64,000 bases of DNA, from assembly GCF_027943255.1 (NCBI RefSeq), contig NC_072894.1, positions 60,763,601 to 60,827,600 on the forward strand. The letters run 5' to 3'. The notes under the pieces were generated by a model. It ran no database searches and had not been told where the DNA came from. It saw nothing but the letters and a program-made list of their open reading frames with translations. Numbering within the stretch: position 1 is the first letter of the stretch; every line of letters starts with the position of its first letter. The DNA comes from Anastrepha obliqua (taxonomy: Eukaryota > Arthropoda > Insecta > Diptera > Tephritidae). The translations under genes were made by a program, and so were the position numbers. Positions 1-12,639 of the stretch are shown here, in pieces.

Positions 1-976
1 AAAAGTATTGCGTCGTTCGCCCTCCCTATCGGAAAAAAGTTGAAGCGCACCTATTAAAAAACCCTGTATATGCAAATGATTTTAAATGAATTTTCATAAG
101 TACTCTTTTGAGTTTAAATAAAAATATTTTGTGCGTACTAAAGTTTTATCTATTTTTGTATTTTATAATAAAAGTCTTGAACCTGAATACTTTCAACTCA
201 AAATGAAGAAAAATGTGCCATCATATACTTATTTTAAATTACTTCGACGGACATCTTATCCCCTATTCTATGGCAAAGACTATATAAATAAAAAATTTTA
301 AATTGTATGCAAAAATTAGGAAAAATCTACAAACTTTTCATGAAAATTCCATGTTTTTAAATGTTTTGGTATGCAGATTTATAGCTTAATAAATTATAGT
401 GTAATAAAATGTATGTTTGAAGTTGCTAAAAAATCCCTTTGATTTTTTATAAAATTCTTGCAATCATTATACCATATAAACCTACAAAATCTTACACTAA
501 AAAAATGAAGTACTTCTGCTGGAATAATTTAAATACTTCCTTGGCAAAAGCTAATGTCTTTAGTGAGCTTTGATTGACTGGCATTAGGATGGTAGGAACT
601 GGGATCCGGTGGATAAGTACTGGAACAGGGTACTAGAAGCCAATGAACTTCGAACGAAAAGACAAACAAAAAAATGTCTTCTCGACACAAAAACATTAAT
701 TAATTGATCGAAAATATTTTGAAAAATGTAAAACAGCGACAAATTAAATTGCGTTCGATTCAGAAAAATTGAATTCTTTTTAGCGAGCTTTAATTTACTG
801 ACATTAGGGTGGTATGTTTGAGTGTTAGGAACTGAGATCTAGTGGACAAGTAAATATGCTCTCAGGTTGTTAAAATTTTCCAATCCTATCCCGTCCTGTA
901 ATTCCCGTTTTATTTTACGTAAATTAAAGTCTCTATAGAGTAGAAAATCTATACTCTCGCTGTCTTTTGCTATATT
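1..976. other. Intergenic AT-rich stretch with a direct repeat pair
   Basis: No coding region is recognisable. Two diverged copies of a ~60-base unit lie in direct orientation at about 558-618 and 780-858; both begin TTTAG(T/C)GAGCTTT and contain GGAACTG(G/A)GATC. The second copy carries a short extra segment (GTTTGAGTGT). The unit resembles no family I know. The short minus-strand frame at 839-1051 runs into the neighbouring mariner end and is not a gene. Confidence 0.45.
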
Positions 977-978
977 TA

Positions 979-2254
979 TTAGGTGCGCAACTAAGTTCCC
1001 GCTGTTTGTCAATAGATGCCGCCAACAGCGTGTGCTAGTCGATTCTAACATAACCTAAACATCATAAACCAAGCTTAGGCATATAGTAAACAAACTGTTT
1101 TGACACATTAGTGATTTTGTTTTGATATCATATATTTTTGGTTTTGTGAAAATGTCTGATTTTGTCCCGAATAATCGTCATTTGCCGGAAGTGTTGATTT
1201 TCCTCTTTCATTCGAAAAAAACGGCGGCTGAAGCGCATCTAGAGCTACAAAAAGTTTATGGAGATGCTGCTTTAAGTGAAACAACGTGCCGAGATTGGTT
1301 CCGTCGCTTCAAAGACGGTGATTTTAATGTTGACGACCGCCCGCGTGAAGGAAGGCCAAAAACCTTTGAAGACGCTGAATTGGAGGTATTGCACAATGAG
1401 GATCTGTGTCAAACGCAAGAAGAGCTTGCTTCAGTATTAGGAGCTACCCGTCGATCCATTTTCAAGCGATTGCATGCTTTGGGAATGATTAAGAAACAGG
1501 GGACTTGGGTTCCTTATGAGTTAAAACCAAGGGATGTTGAACGTCGTTTTTTCGCCTGTGAGCAACTGCTCCAGCGGCAAAAAAGGAAGGGTTTTCTTCA
1601 TCGCATCGTCACGGGTGATGAAAAATGACAATTGGCAATGGCATTACAGCAATTCAAAGAAAAGAAAGTCTTGAGGACTGCCGTACGTCGTCGCCTCGGC
1701 CGAATATTCACGCGGCCTAGGTTATGCTATGTATTTGGTGGGACAAAGTTGGTGTTATTTATTATGAACTCTTAAAACCAAGCGAAACCATCACTGGGGA
1801 TCGGTATTGACTTCAATTGATGTGATTGAGCCAAGCAGTGCGCGAGAAGCGGCCGCAATACGCGGAAAGGCATGAAAAAGTGATTCTACAGCATTACAAC
1901 GCTTGGCTTCACGTTGCCAAACCCGTTAAAACCTGCCTGGAAACACTGAAATGGGAAATCCTACCACACCCGCCATATTCTCCAGATATTGCCCCGTCCG
2001 ATTATCACCTGTTCCGATCGATGGTCTAGCGGACCAGCAGTTCCATTCATATGAAGACATCAAAAAATGGCTTAATCCGTGGATAGCCTCAAAAGATGAA
2101 TAGTTTTACCGCGAAGGTATACGAGATCTACCAGAAAGATGGGAAAAAGTATTAGCCAGCGATGGGCAATACTTTTAGTGATTCACTTGTAACCTTTCAG
2201 AATAAAGTTGTATTTTCATTAAGAAGAACTTAGAGAACTTAGTTGCGCACCTAA
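979..2254 (+). mobile_element. mariner element, mellifera-type, with both ends
   Basis: The ends are inverted repeats: TTAGGTGCGCAACTAAGTTC at 979 and its reverse complement ending at 2254. Each end is flanked by TA (977-978 and 2255-2256), the mariner target duplication. The length of 1276 bp is normal for a full-length mariner. The internal transposase gene is broken (see the pseudogene entry), so the copy is non-autonomous although its ends are preserved. The subfamily call rests on protein resemblance and is from memory. Confidence 0.92.
1152..2178 (+). pseudogene. Broken mariner (DD34D) transposase
   Basis: This would encode the DDE/D transposase that cuts and pastes the surrounding element by binding its TIRs. 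The N-terminal helix-turn-helix part (MSDFVPNNRHLPEV..., from the ATG at 1152) is open for about 158 codons up to VTGDEK, which holds the first catalytic Asp. The next codon, normally Trp, is TGA (1626-1628). The remainder is recognisable in shifted frames: MLCIWWDKVGV near 1720-1750, and PHPPYSPDIAPSDYHLF near 1970-2010, which holds the third Asp. The second catalytic Asp is lost: the usual QHDNARPH reads QHYNAWLH near 1890-1915. The spacing from that position to the third Asp is 34 residues. With a stop, frameshifts and a missing catalytic residue, the protein cannot be active. Confidence 0.9.
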
Positions 2255-2256
2255 TA

Positions 2257-4877
2257 TATTAAATCAGAAATTTATTGCTCATGCCTATTAAGAAGCATTT
2301 GATTTCATATACCTATTAGACCTCTACGCAGCAATTTATGGGTTCTTCTAAGAGACTTCAAGTTCTATTCCGCTTGACTTTTCGGTGTCAAAGTAGTCCG
2401 TAAAAACTATAATTATGTTTTAAACTTGAAGTAACAAAAAAAAAACATATCTACATACATATATTGATAATATAGATTCCTTTTGTACTTTGTATCATTT
2501 GAATATAACGTAAGTTTATTTTATTTTTACTCTAATTATGAGTTATTGGTCCCTATAAAAAAGAAATCTATTAATAAAGTCTTTCATAGGTACGTTTCAA
2601 AGGCAGACGCAAAATATTCATGTGTATCATACAAAATATTTTTAATGAAAAACTCAATTTTACGATAAAATAATCACACTAACATTTCAATAATTGATAC
2701 GTAGATAGAAATATTAAAATAACCTTGTTTGGACGCAAGTAACGCAAAAAATTCATCTATAGTAGTATGTGTGGCGACTGTACTATAAATAAGCTATTCC
2801 CATTAAAATTGTAATTGCATGCATACGTAAATGTGTATATTCACAATTTATCGTATCTAATTTGAATCGCTCCTATCGAAAATAATAAAAAATTTGCGAT
2901 AAAATTTACTTTGAAACTGATACACACATATTGATGCACATCGTTGAGCATGTGTATGTACGAGTATTCGTGAGATTCAATCCATTTCAATCCTCTACCC
3001 CCATCACTGTAATCATTTACTCTACAGAGCTGGTATGTAGTACATGTGTCATATATAAACATGTACGTACATACACACATACGAGTACATATGAGGGTGG
3101 TGTTACAACTGCCGCAGTATTGGTAATGCATGGGGAGCTAGGTATTAACGTTTGACAGTTGAGTGTTCGAAGTGTGATTAGAAATCATAGGTTATCAACT
3201 AACTGCTTTTCGAACAGCCTTTCTGGTTGTTTGACTGGCTGGCAGCTTTACTGCCTGCCTATGATATGTAGATTAAATAATTTTAATACCAATGCAGGGC
3301 AAAATATTATGACTACATAGAGCTTAATATTAAAGCTAACGATGGCGTATAATAAAATAATGTATATGTATGTATGTACATATGCGTATGCGGCATGTGC
3401 TTAAGTACACTCACATGTGTAAGCATGTACGCGTCTGGATGAAATTTTATAGACGCGCGTATTAAGGCTCAAAAGTGATATCGAAATGCCATTTTCATAA
3501 AAAAAATCAATAAACTATATTTGTGCGCTGTGATGTGAAATATGTATGTATCACATAGTATGTACATGAATAGATATTTACTATACATGTGTACTTTTAA
3601 CGCCTTTGCAAACAGTTTAGGATTGTGTTTTTTTTTACGAGTACATATTTATAATTTTCGCATACACTTAAACTTTAGTTGTACATATGCACAAACACTA
3701 CAAATTTAAGCATATGTATATAAACGTAAATATGTAGATGGTGTGTATATGTAAGTATGTGTGCATGTATTTCTCATATTTTAGCGCAATTTACACAGCG
3801 TGCACTTCAACGCACAGTAACAATAAACTTTCAACTATCCAACAACTACCTAGTTTTGGAGCAGTACACGCATACATTCAAACATACAAACATACACACA
3901 TATGGATATAAATATTAATTTTTTTTCATTCCCTCATTTTTTGCTTCCTTTGTACAAGTTGTATCCAATACCCTTTTCCAGCTACAGCTGCCTACTATGT
4001 ACGTGTATAAGTGTGTATGTATGTATATGTAGGCAGCTCCATCAAAGTGCTCCTGTGAGGCGAATAATGTTAAAGTATTTTGCTACAGTTCGACACTTTT
4101 TCATTTTCATTTTCATATAAGTGGGCGTATGTATGTGTGTACGCAAGTGTATGGATTTTTTCTTTTCCTTCTTTTTGTATTCTTATATTATATTTGCTTT
4201 TAAATATTTTGATATACAACTATGGCGAGGCTTATAACTTTCATATTTGTATACATACACGCGCCATAGTACTGCTACTTCAAGCACATAATATCTACAC
4301 CTGTGCTCACAATAATAGCAGTGTGATTTATTTAATTTAATTTTTTTAATTTAATTTAATTTTTTTATTTATTTATAGAACTCCCGATTTTGTTCGCGCT
4401 ATATTCGAACAGCCCGGGCAAAGTATCACGTACACGAATACCTGTCCGGTGCTTATTACACGTACATTTTCGAGCATGAGCTCGAGTATATTGAACTTAT
4501 TCGAGTAATTCGAGCAATACTTTTCACAAATTATTTATATGCAGTGCAAATGTCGTTGGAAAACTATCGAAATGGCGATATATAGATTAGCAGTTTTCGA
4601 AAATTTCGAGCTATTCACACTGCTCGATACCCTGCATCTTATTAACTTAAAATATTTAAATTTAAGTAAAATTTTTTATCAACTTTTCTTATTTTTTATA
4701 GTTTTACAGGTCATACTACTACAAAAACCATATAACTTAAACTTTTAAGCATCATACAAACTAAAAAAAAATAAATTAAACAAATGTTTATCAAAATTTC
4801 ACAAGTTTTTAATCATTAGAAATTAGGATAAGATTAGATTATTTAGAAAAATCATTAAATCAATTATTTAATCCGAT
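2257..4877. other. Non-coding, AT-rich, with ATGT-type simple repeats
   Basis: No gene is supported. Short GTATGTATGTACATATG-like microsatellites recur near 3360-3390, 3540-3560, 3720-3760, 3880-3900 and 4005-4030. The short frames here are rich in Y, F, C, V and H, as translated TATG and TGTA repeats are, and none resembles a protein family. An (AATTT)n-like run lies at 4330-4375. Confidence 0.5.
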
Positions 4878-5140
4878 TATTTATAAAAAAAAGGTGTTTA
4901 AACGAGCTCCTTCTCCTATTTAGGTTGTTCCACAAATGGAGGCATCTAAAATTTCAAGTCGACTCCGAACAGCAGATATATTTTATGAGGAGTTTTTTCA
5001 TGACAGAATACACTTACAGGTTTGCCCTTGCCTGCCGAGGGGCGACCGCTATTAGAAAATCTCATTTTGTTGTTTCCAGCACGGAGATTCGAACCTACGT
5101 ACTTCTAAATGGTAGTACACTACGGCGGCCGCCATCGTTA
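4878..5140 (-). mobile_element. tRNA-derived SINE, copy 1
   Basis: Read on the minus strand, the head starts near 5140 (GGCGGCCGCCGTAG) and includes a B-box-like GGTTCGAATCTC around 5082-5095. The body carries the family core AATAGCGGTCGCCCCTCGGC and ends near 4880 with GTGGAACAAC..TAGGAGAAGGAGCTC and an A/T-rich tail. It shares this order of blocks with copies at 6.15, 10.9, 32.6, 35.6 and 60.9 kb. The A-box half is partly lost. Confidence 0.75.
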
Positions 5141-6149
5141 TAGCTCATTGAATTTTGGTATAATATTAAATAAGTGAGTCAAAAATCGCGTTGAGTTTTC
5201 GATACTTCTTTGCAGGTGGCCTGTGCTTTTTCCCCAAATAACAAAAATTTCGCATAACGCCGCCAACAAACAAAATTATCAAAAATCGGCAAACATTTTG
5301 AGACATTTTTAACTCGCACTTTATTAAACCAAAATTGAATGGATTGCATACCCAGTATTTATCTAAAGATTCTGATTAAAAGCTTTGAAACTTTGAAAGA
5401 AATTTGCGGACTTTTTTTAAATTTTATGCAAGGTGTGAAACTTTGAGTTATATGGTTTCGCTGTAGTATGAAATATATTTTTATAAAAAAATTAAATAAA
5501 AAATAAATAAATAGACAAAACTTTACAGTATTTCGAGCAGCGACTATTGTGTACACAGATGTACGTATGTATACCTACAATTACTTGCATATAGAAACAC
5601 TTATTTACCCAAAAGTGTGGTTTGCTTATGTGAATATTCATATTTGAGTACCCGCAAGGATGTCAAATTATCCTGGTAGGAAATTGAGTGCAAACACTTT
5701 AAGACGTGCTTTTAGCTTCACTTTTTAATACTCTCCTGAATAATTGACTTCAATTAAACAAAGTGCATCACGCAGTAAATAGGACTTTTAAATATAAGAA
5801 CAGCAAAAAGTTGTTTTTTATACACCGATTTTTATTTTATCCGCTGCCATGCAGTGATTTGGACAGCTTAAAATCACGTTTAAAGAGCATTGATCAGGTT
5901 GGATTGCTTCTACGTTCATAAAATGCTTCCTTTCGTCGGAAAATGAGATTTTGCAAAAAGGCACAAGTCGTATGTTACCAAATCAATCGAATACAGGGAA
6001 CGGTTAACAGATACTCGTATAATGCGATATAAAATACTCGTAAAAATAATAAAAAAAAACATCAGATAGGCATCTATCTATAGATAGAAAAAAACTATGA
6101 CAGAGTATGAGAAAACGCAGATTGAAATGGAGTTTTAAGCGTAATATTT
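5141..6149. other. Non-coding AT-rich stretch
   Basis: No gene, RNA or repeat family could be supported. A short TATCTATAGATA palindrome lies near 6073-6088. The 65-codon minus-strand frame at 5359-5556 is low-complexity F, I and K and has no family resemblance. Confidence 0.45.
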
Positions 6150-6420
6150 TAGTGACGTAGGTTTAAAGTTGGTGCGTGACTACCATTTGGAAGTGTACAG
6201 ATTCGAGACCCAGGGCACGATACACCAATTTATAGAAAAAGTTTTTCCTAATTGCGGTCACTCCTCGACAGACAATGGATAACCTCCTAGTGTATTTCCG
6301 TTCGGAAACGGCGTTAAACTGTAGGTCCCTCCATTTGTAGAACACATCACAAGGCTCACTATAAATAAGAGGAAGAGCTCGGCCAAATACCTAACAGAAT
6401 TGTACGCCTAAATTATTTTT
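6150..6420 (+). mobile_element. tRNA-derived SINE, copy 2
   Basis: Plus-strand copy with the shared blocks in order: GTTGGTGCGTGACTACCATT near 6169-6188, a degraded B box (AGATTCGAGACC, ~6199-6210), AATTGCGGTCACTCCTCGAC, CTGTAGGTCCCTCCATTTGT near 6319-6338, AGAGGAAGAGCTCGGCCAAA near 6368, then a T-rich tail after ATTGTACGCCTAAATT. The first ~15 bases of the head are diverged. Confidence 0.75.
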
Positions 6421-9400
6421 TTTTTTTATATACATAACCTTAGAGCTATGATGAAAGTTTTAAAATTTAGAGCTTTTGAAAAATGAAAAGTTAGGTTAGG
6501 CCAATACATACTTTGAAGGTAAAGAAAAAAAATGTTAGCAAAACAATGAAAACTACCATTTAAAGTAGTCAGTAAAATAATAGATTCTTTTATAGAACCG
6601 AGAATGAAAATGATATATGCAACGTCCGTATTCTCTAGGCCATGCATCTATGAAATGTCATGGTCAATTTGCTAGCCCAAAAAATTAGTAAAGTCTTTTG
6701 AGATGCCCCATTCTAGTTCCATGAAATTTATGTCATATTTTTAGCTTATGTAGTACAAAATAGTTTAATAATTTTTAAGACGCACACCTGCAACTTTCCA
6801 AAAACTTTAAAAACAGGTAGATTGGAATTTGAGCTCTTTCATGAAAAAAGTGCATCTAGAAATTGTACTGTCCCAATACCAGCTCAAGGTTAATGAAATT
6901 AAGGTTTTAGATACATACACAGGAGCATGTGGGTATTTCAGTTTATTAAATCTCTCTTTTATAATATCTTCCCGCCAAAGCTTTATTAGCCGTTCTTAAA
7001 ACAACAGAGCTGGATACGTTATAATTATTATGGTCTGGAGTATAAATTCTTGCAAGATGTTGTGGGAGAACTCTTCCAATTCGCGATGCGTAACTTGATG
7101 TTGTCTTTCATATGAAATTTTATGCCTCCTACGGAAGGCAGATGTTTCTTGCTTGAAGAAAGAAATCCAATTGGAGGCCAATATCAAGTATCGGGATGGC
7201 TGGAAATAAATGCGAAGGTGAATTTTGATTTGCTTTCTCCTAATGACCAATACAAACCAACGACATCGCAGCACTAAATTAGTATTAGCAAAGCTTTAGT
7301 GCTGTTATCAGCGCCAACTTTGTAATCTCCGGAAAAGCTGAGCACGCGAGTAATCATCCGGGAAGCCACTGTGCTTCCATCAACAAGTGCCAGTACCTGT
7401 ATTCTATGACACACAAAGGCACGAGAATCCATCCCTGAATGCCCGAGATACCAGCAGCTTTCATGATATAATCTATTTGCCAAACATTTCGAAATAATAA
7501 GTTTAAGCATCTCCTAATTTCCAAAACTCTCAATTGAAAGAACTAGCGGATTAAGAGAAACGGAGCGGGTTTTATTAAAGGAGATACCAATAGTTTCTAT
7601 TGCTGGAGCCTAACGATTGTAACGCAGAAGTTAGTCCCCTGTCCCAGAAATGCGTAAGCTACTCAAATCGTTTGCCAAGACCAATCAGGCGCAAGCTGAG
7701 ATCACTAGAACCATTGTTTGAAATTTTTCACTGATTTGGGCATTTTATTACCAGCTCTATATATGCTTTCCCTGCACCTTTATTACTGTCCAATTCGGCA
7801 GTAGATCAGTCTACCTATCCAGGATTACTATATGAAGTGTTTTGTTATTGTAGACTTGAACTACATGTCTACTTGGTTATTTTGCTAGCGTATTTCTAAC
7901 CTATGATTTTTCATCAGAATACCTAGTGGTTAGTTGTAAGAAGTTGCTCCAAAAAGAGCAGAAGGAATATTACTGAAACTACCAGCCGGCCTTATTAATC
8001 ATAAACTACCAACAATATTCGGTAAACGTTTGTGTGCACAGCGGGGGGAAGTATAAATGAAAGCTAGCAAAAAAGAAAAACTTCCATCTGAAAGGATAAT
8101 AAAAGGATAGGCCAACGAGAGGAAACTAGTGGAGGTGGTGGGTGGGTGGTTGAACGGCTGGTTGCACTGTCGGCCAGGCTCTGTCTGAGCAGCAGACCAA
8201 GCGTGGAATAACTAGAAAATAATATTTCTTCACAAATTTTTTTGTTGCTTTTACTAGTTTCCCCCATTTTAACTTTTCTTTCGCTTTGAGTGTCAAAAAT
8301 GGAAAAGAAAATGACAAAGAAATTGCACAGGAAGCCAAGCAACATAGAAGCGCGCACAATTTGTGCTTCCACGGATGAGTGATGGAAGGAGGCAATAGAA
8401 ATAGAATAAAAGAAAAAAGTTTTCGCTTGGCATTATATTGGCGCAGGAAAATTGGGAATTTTTCTTTTAACACTCGCTGCTTTCCTTTTCTTTGCGCTTT
8501 GTCCCCCATTCATATCAAACAACTTTTGCTTATTTTGCGCTCATATTTTTGTGTGAAAATTTTTTCAGATATTTTTTTCATTTATTTGCCTTTTCAGTTT
8601 AGGGTGGCAACTGATGCCTTTCGTTGCTAGTGGGAGGATGCATGACTGAAGCGATGGGCAATAGCGGTATTTCTCTAACAGCGATATTAAATTTACAAAG
8701 GGTATGCATACATACGTACATACATACACAAGTAATATGGTATGTGGGTGTGTATATATATGCTCACTTGTGTGACAATGGCTGTTCTTATTTTGATAAA
8801 ATTGGAATAGTAATGGTACTGATCATCGCCAAAGGCTGCAATATGCAACAGCACGTGTCACAAGCGCCATACTGCATAGGGTGGGGTATAAGTGTGAGCA
8901 CGTTTGGGCGGCCGACAGGTAGCCTTACAAGCGGTCAGTGCGTGATGCGGGAAGGGCCCTAGTAAGTAGTAATTCATCGACTAGTTCAGAATTATTAGCA
9001 AAATGCTAAAATATATACATCTTTCATATTTTTAATCAGGGCGCTCGTACATACAAAACTACCTTCATATAGATACTTACATATGAAAATATTAATTACA
9101 CGTACACAAATACCACATACATACATGTATCGTGTAAGTATTCGAAACCGCATACACACATTGTAGCATTTTTCCCAAATATTTTGTTCTTCTATTTTAT
9201 ATTTCATTATTAATTTTCCTTCTTTTTCCATGGAAATTTTTGATTGCGCCACATTTGATATTGGGGGTGAAATATAGGTGCACATACACACATACTTGCA
9301 TACACGCGCAGGGGCAGGGGCGCACATGTTAACGCCTTTGAACGGACTTATCGGGTTTGTTTAGAAAGCTAAAAGCAGCGCCCCCACAAACGAATGAGGG

Positions 9401-10045
9401 AAAGAACAAATTAGTGTTAGACAGAGATGGCGAATATTTAATGAGAAGCACGGGAAATGAGGCAAGGAACGATCCGAGTGCGAAAAATATGAAATGAAAT
9501 TAATTTTTCACCAAAAGAGATGCACATAAAAATGAGAAAAGAAGTGTTTATACAAATGAACATGTATGTATGTATGTTTGTTTGTATGTGTGCATGTGCA
9601 TGTATTTGCACGGCGGCGTAAGAGGAGCAAAAGAAAACTTGAGAAAATTAAGAAATTATTTGAATGTGCCTGTGGTTGATTTGCTTGCTTCAGCTTTCAG
9701 TTAAATCCTTCGTAACCTAAGCACATACACACAAGTGTACTTATACATATGCTTGTGTGTATGCGTATGTGAAATTCCGGGAATGGTTTTTGCGTACGCT
9801 GCGCGTGGCTGCGTATATAATTATTTTAATATATTTTCGATACAGTGAAGCGAATAAAAATACGCATAAGAATTCTTTGTTAAGACTGCTGTTTTTGTGG
9901 TTGTGATAGTTATGAGTGCGCATATGCGGAAATTTAATAAATTTAATGACAAAGCAAAGAAAGATGATGCTTACTTACCAAAATATACGCACAAATACAT
10001 ACAAATACATTATGTTGATGATGCCTGTCCACATATGTATGTATA
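6421..10045. other. Non-coding stretch, no convincing gene
   Basis: Nothing with clear family identity was found. The minus-strand frames at 6996-7510 may be a very decayed RNase H-bearing LINE: a WYLGHSGM-like motif is visible near 7440. I do not count this as established. Frames at 8064-8509 are low-complexity and overlap in several frames. ATGT/ACAT microsatellites occur at 8700-8760, 9040-9130, 9280-9310, 9555-9605 and 9720-9770. Confidence 0.4.
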
Positions 10046-10412
10046 TTAGGTTGTCCAATATACACAACTTTATCGTTTGAAATACACTTTATTATTCATT
10101 ATAGTCTCCCTGAACATCAATACCCTTGTTCCAACTAGAATTTGTTTCATTTGCAAACTGAGTCTTTTTCCACGAATTTTTTCCTTCAGCTGGTCTAAAA
10201 GGTTACAATAGTTTTCAGAATCTTACCAGTTTGCAAGTAATCCATAAACAAGATTCCTTTTGCAACCCAAACAACTGATGCTAACACCTTTTTGGCTGAT
10301 TTATGGCCACGAAGTCGTTTCGGAGCCGAAGAACCAGGCTCACACCACTCTTTAGTCTCTTGTTTTGATTTAGGATCATGGTGATAGACTCAAGTCTCTT
10401 GAGTCTCCAATT
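10046..10412 (-). pseudogene. Internally deleted mariner-like transposase relic
   Basis: On the minus strand, from about 10412 down, the sequence reads VYHHDPKSKQETKEWCEPG, then APKRLRGHKSAKKVLASVVW, then KGILFMDYLQTGK. This is the block following the first catalytic Asp in DD34D mariner transposases. It then reaches a degraded Leu/Lys-rich segment and jumps to a C-terminal-like GIDVQGDYNE followed by stops. The usual QDNAPxH and SPDLAPSD segments are absent, so the copy has lost its second and third catalytic residues by deletion. TTAGGTTGTCCAATATACAC at 10046 looks like its outer terminal repeat. Confidence 0.7.
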
Positions 10413-10645
10413 TCGACCTTCAAACGCTCCAATAACATTATAAAATATTCATTGTTGATGGTATTTCTCTTCTCAGGGGAGTCAATGAATATTACGCAAA
10501 TACCGAGGCCATAACCAGCCGATTGTTGTGCTTTCGGGCGCTTTGGACGGGGTTTACTAGTTGCTGTTCACTCAGATGATGGTTGTTTTGATTCCGGAGT
10601 GAAGTGATATAACCATGTTTTATTCATTGTGACCTCTTAATAAAA
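10413..10645 (-). pseudogene. Second, different mariner-like relic
   Basis: On the minus strand from about 10640 the translation is VTMNKTWLYHFTPESKQPSS, a stop, TATSKPRPKRPKAQQSAGYG, then (one frame) IFIDSPEKRNTINNEYF and LLERLKVEIGDS. This is the same stretch of transposase as in the adjoining relic but a different sequence, so two family members lie head to tail. No terminal repeat was identified at the right side, and the catalytic core beyond the first Asp region is missing. Confidence 0.65.
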
Positions 10646-10904
10646 AAGAGTGGCACAATGAACTTTTTCTGAGTTACAGAAACTTCAGGGGACTTTATAT
10701 TTAATAGCAAAGTTATGTCTTATTAAGGTCACAAAAGTTAAAGACTTAAAGTATACTTTAATAATAGATTGCTGCTTTCCCTTAACTTTTGTAACCCGAT
10801 TCTGTCCCACGAATTACGGTGCCGATTAACTAGTTTATTATCATTAACAGATTGGGAAACCCTCTAGTAAGTTTCGTTAATTTTTTATTTGGTTTCCGAT
10901 AATA

Positions 10905-11220
10905 TCATACGTACCCGAATGGCTTGGCGCGTGACAACCATTTGGAGTTCAGAGAGAACGCAGGTTCGAATCTCGGCGAAATACCGAAATGAAGAAAACG
11001 TTTTTGCTAATAGCGGTCGCCCCTCGGCAGGCAATGTCAAACCTCCGAGTGTATATTATTTCTGCCATGAAACAGCTCCTCATAAAAAAAAACTGCCGTT
11101 CGGAGTCGGCTAGAAACTGTAGGTCCCTCCATTTGTGGAACAACATCAAGACGCACGCCACAAATAGGAGGAGGAGCCAATCCCCCAGAAAGGGTATACG
11201 CGCCTATATATATATATTTT
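10905..11220 (+). mobile_element. tRNA-derived SINE, copy 3 (best-preserved head)
   Basis: An A-box-like TACCCGAATGGCTTGGCGCG begins at 10912. A clear B box GGTTCGAATCTC lies at 10963-10974. The ~40-base spacing suits an RNA polymerase III internal promoter of a tRNA with a variable arm (Ser/Leu-like, inferred). The family body follows: AATAGCGGTCGCCCCTCGGC, GCTCCTCATAAAAA, GCCGTTCGGAGTCGGCT, CTGTAGGTCCCTCCATTTGT, GGAGGAGGAGCCAA and TACGCGCC. It ends in (TA)n and a T-run. The small frames on both strands here are by-products of the repeat. Confidence 0.85.
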
Positions 11221-12639
11221 TTTTTTTCCGATAATATTGATTGCGCTTTCCTTTTTCTTTAATCCTTTGCAACCGAACCATGTTTTAGTACGGTTATTCA
11301 GCTACTCAACAGTAGTTTTGTAATTGATCAAATATAAAAACTTTAAACAAAAGTAGTTTATTCGCATGCTGCATTTTATTTACATCCTGCGAACATAATA
11401 TCTGAATATTAAACTTTATAATTTTCCTAAGTGTGATACCAAGGTATATCCTAGGTTTTTAAAGACATGTGTCACAGTAAAACACTGTTCCCGCCTTCCG
11501 ATTTTCTTTTTCGTTCTGTCAGCGCACACTCTACAAATTTTTTCTCCTGTTTAGCATCACATATAGTTTAGCATTTAATCGGCTACTGTTATCTATAGTT
11601 GCAGATGTATAACCACGACTCTGTTGATTGACTAATTTCACATATTTTAAATGACTGATTGATAACTCGGTTCTCTGCTTTTAAATAAAAAAAAAGCGAT
11701 GATACCGTGACATTCACACTAACTTGGAATCTGCAAATTTCATCACTTCTAAATTGTACTCTCTAAGTTATTTCTGTAGATTCTGTGACACCTTCTCATT
11801 CAAAACTATTTTCCTCTTCTGTAACGTCCAAATCAGAAGATCTTCACTTTCGCTTTCGATTATTCTAACATTTTTTCTTCTTGTACCAAATACTTCATTT
11901 TTCTTTTCAATGCTATTGTCTTAAGCACTATCTTCTTTATGTGCAATCAGAGTGTTATTAATCGATCTAAACATGGCCATATCAAAATCGTCTTCACTGC
12001 TACAAATTTCGTTAATTGATTCCATTTTTATGACCGTAAGTGGATTAAATTGGATATAGTAAAATATATTGATAAGTTCACAATTCACTTACAATCACTT
12101 GTAAAAGTATTTCAAAAAGTTGTACCACGCACAAAAAAAATTATTAATAAATGAATATCAAAAAACGTTTTTTCGATTTTGCTTATCAATTAATTTTAAA
12201 GTTTTCCTATGATTTTGCCAGAAACGGTGTAGTGCTCAGGCCTTCAGACCTCGGAAAAAAATTTTCAATACGTGCACAATTGAAGGTACATATTTTCAAA
12301 AAATGGTATTGGCGGCCGTTCGAGTGCAAAGAGTTCAATTTTAATGTTCTATGCAGAAATTTCTGCAATCATGAAGTTTTTCGTGTTTTGTTCTTAACGG
12401 GACAGCCTAGGGCGCTAATAATAAGCTGAATGTAATTCCATCTAAATTTAGCTTTTTATCAATTTTTTGAATTTGTATGTTCCTACATTTAAAATTAAAA
12501 AAATGTTTTTTGTGTAATAATTAATTCAATGTTTATTTAGTACTTATTTGCACCTCAAGTGTCAAGCATGAATTAGATATAAATTAATAAAACTATGTAC
12601 AGCCTACAAATGAAGATTACAAGGTTTATGTTCTGAAAG
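11221..12639. other. Non-coding AT-rich stretch
   Basis: No gene or repeat family recognised. The frame at 12151-12429 (92 codons) has no family resemblance and lacks coding-like composition. Confidence 0.4.

Noticed and set aside
4300..4640. Possible element bounded by GCAGTGTG / CACACTGC
   Set aside because: The inverted match is only about eight bases, with no target duplication, so it is not distinguishable from chance.
7274..7510. Possible RNase H LINE remnant (WYLGHSGM-like motif)
   Set aside because: Only one short motif fits, and the surrounding text has no further RNase H or RT blocks in any frame.
8064..8509. Overlapping 102- and 127-codon minus-strand frames
   Set aside because: Both frames are open over the same bases, are low-complexity, and show no family resemblance.
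10963..10974. tRNA gene suggested by a good B box
   Set aside because: No closed cloverleaf, and the same sequence recurs with a common non-tRNA body, so it is a SINE.
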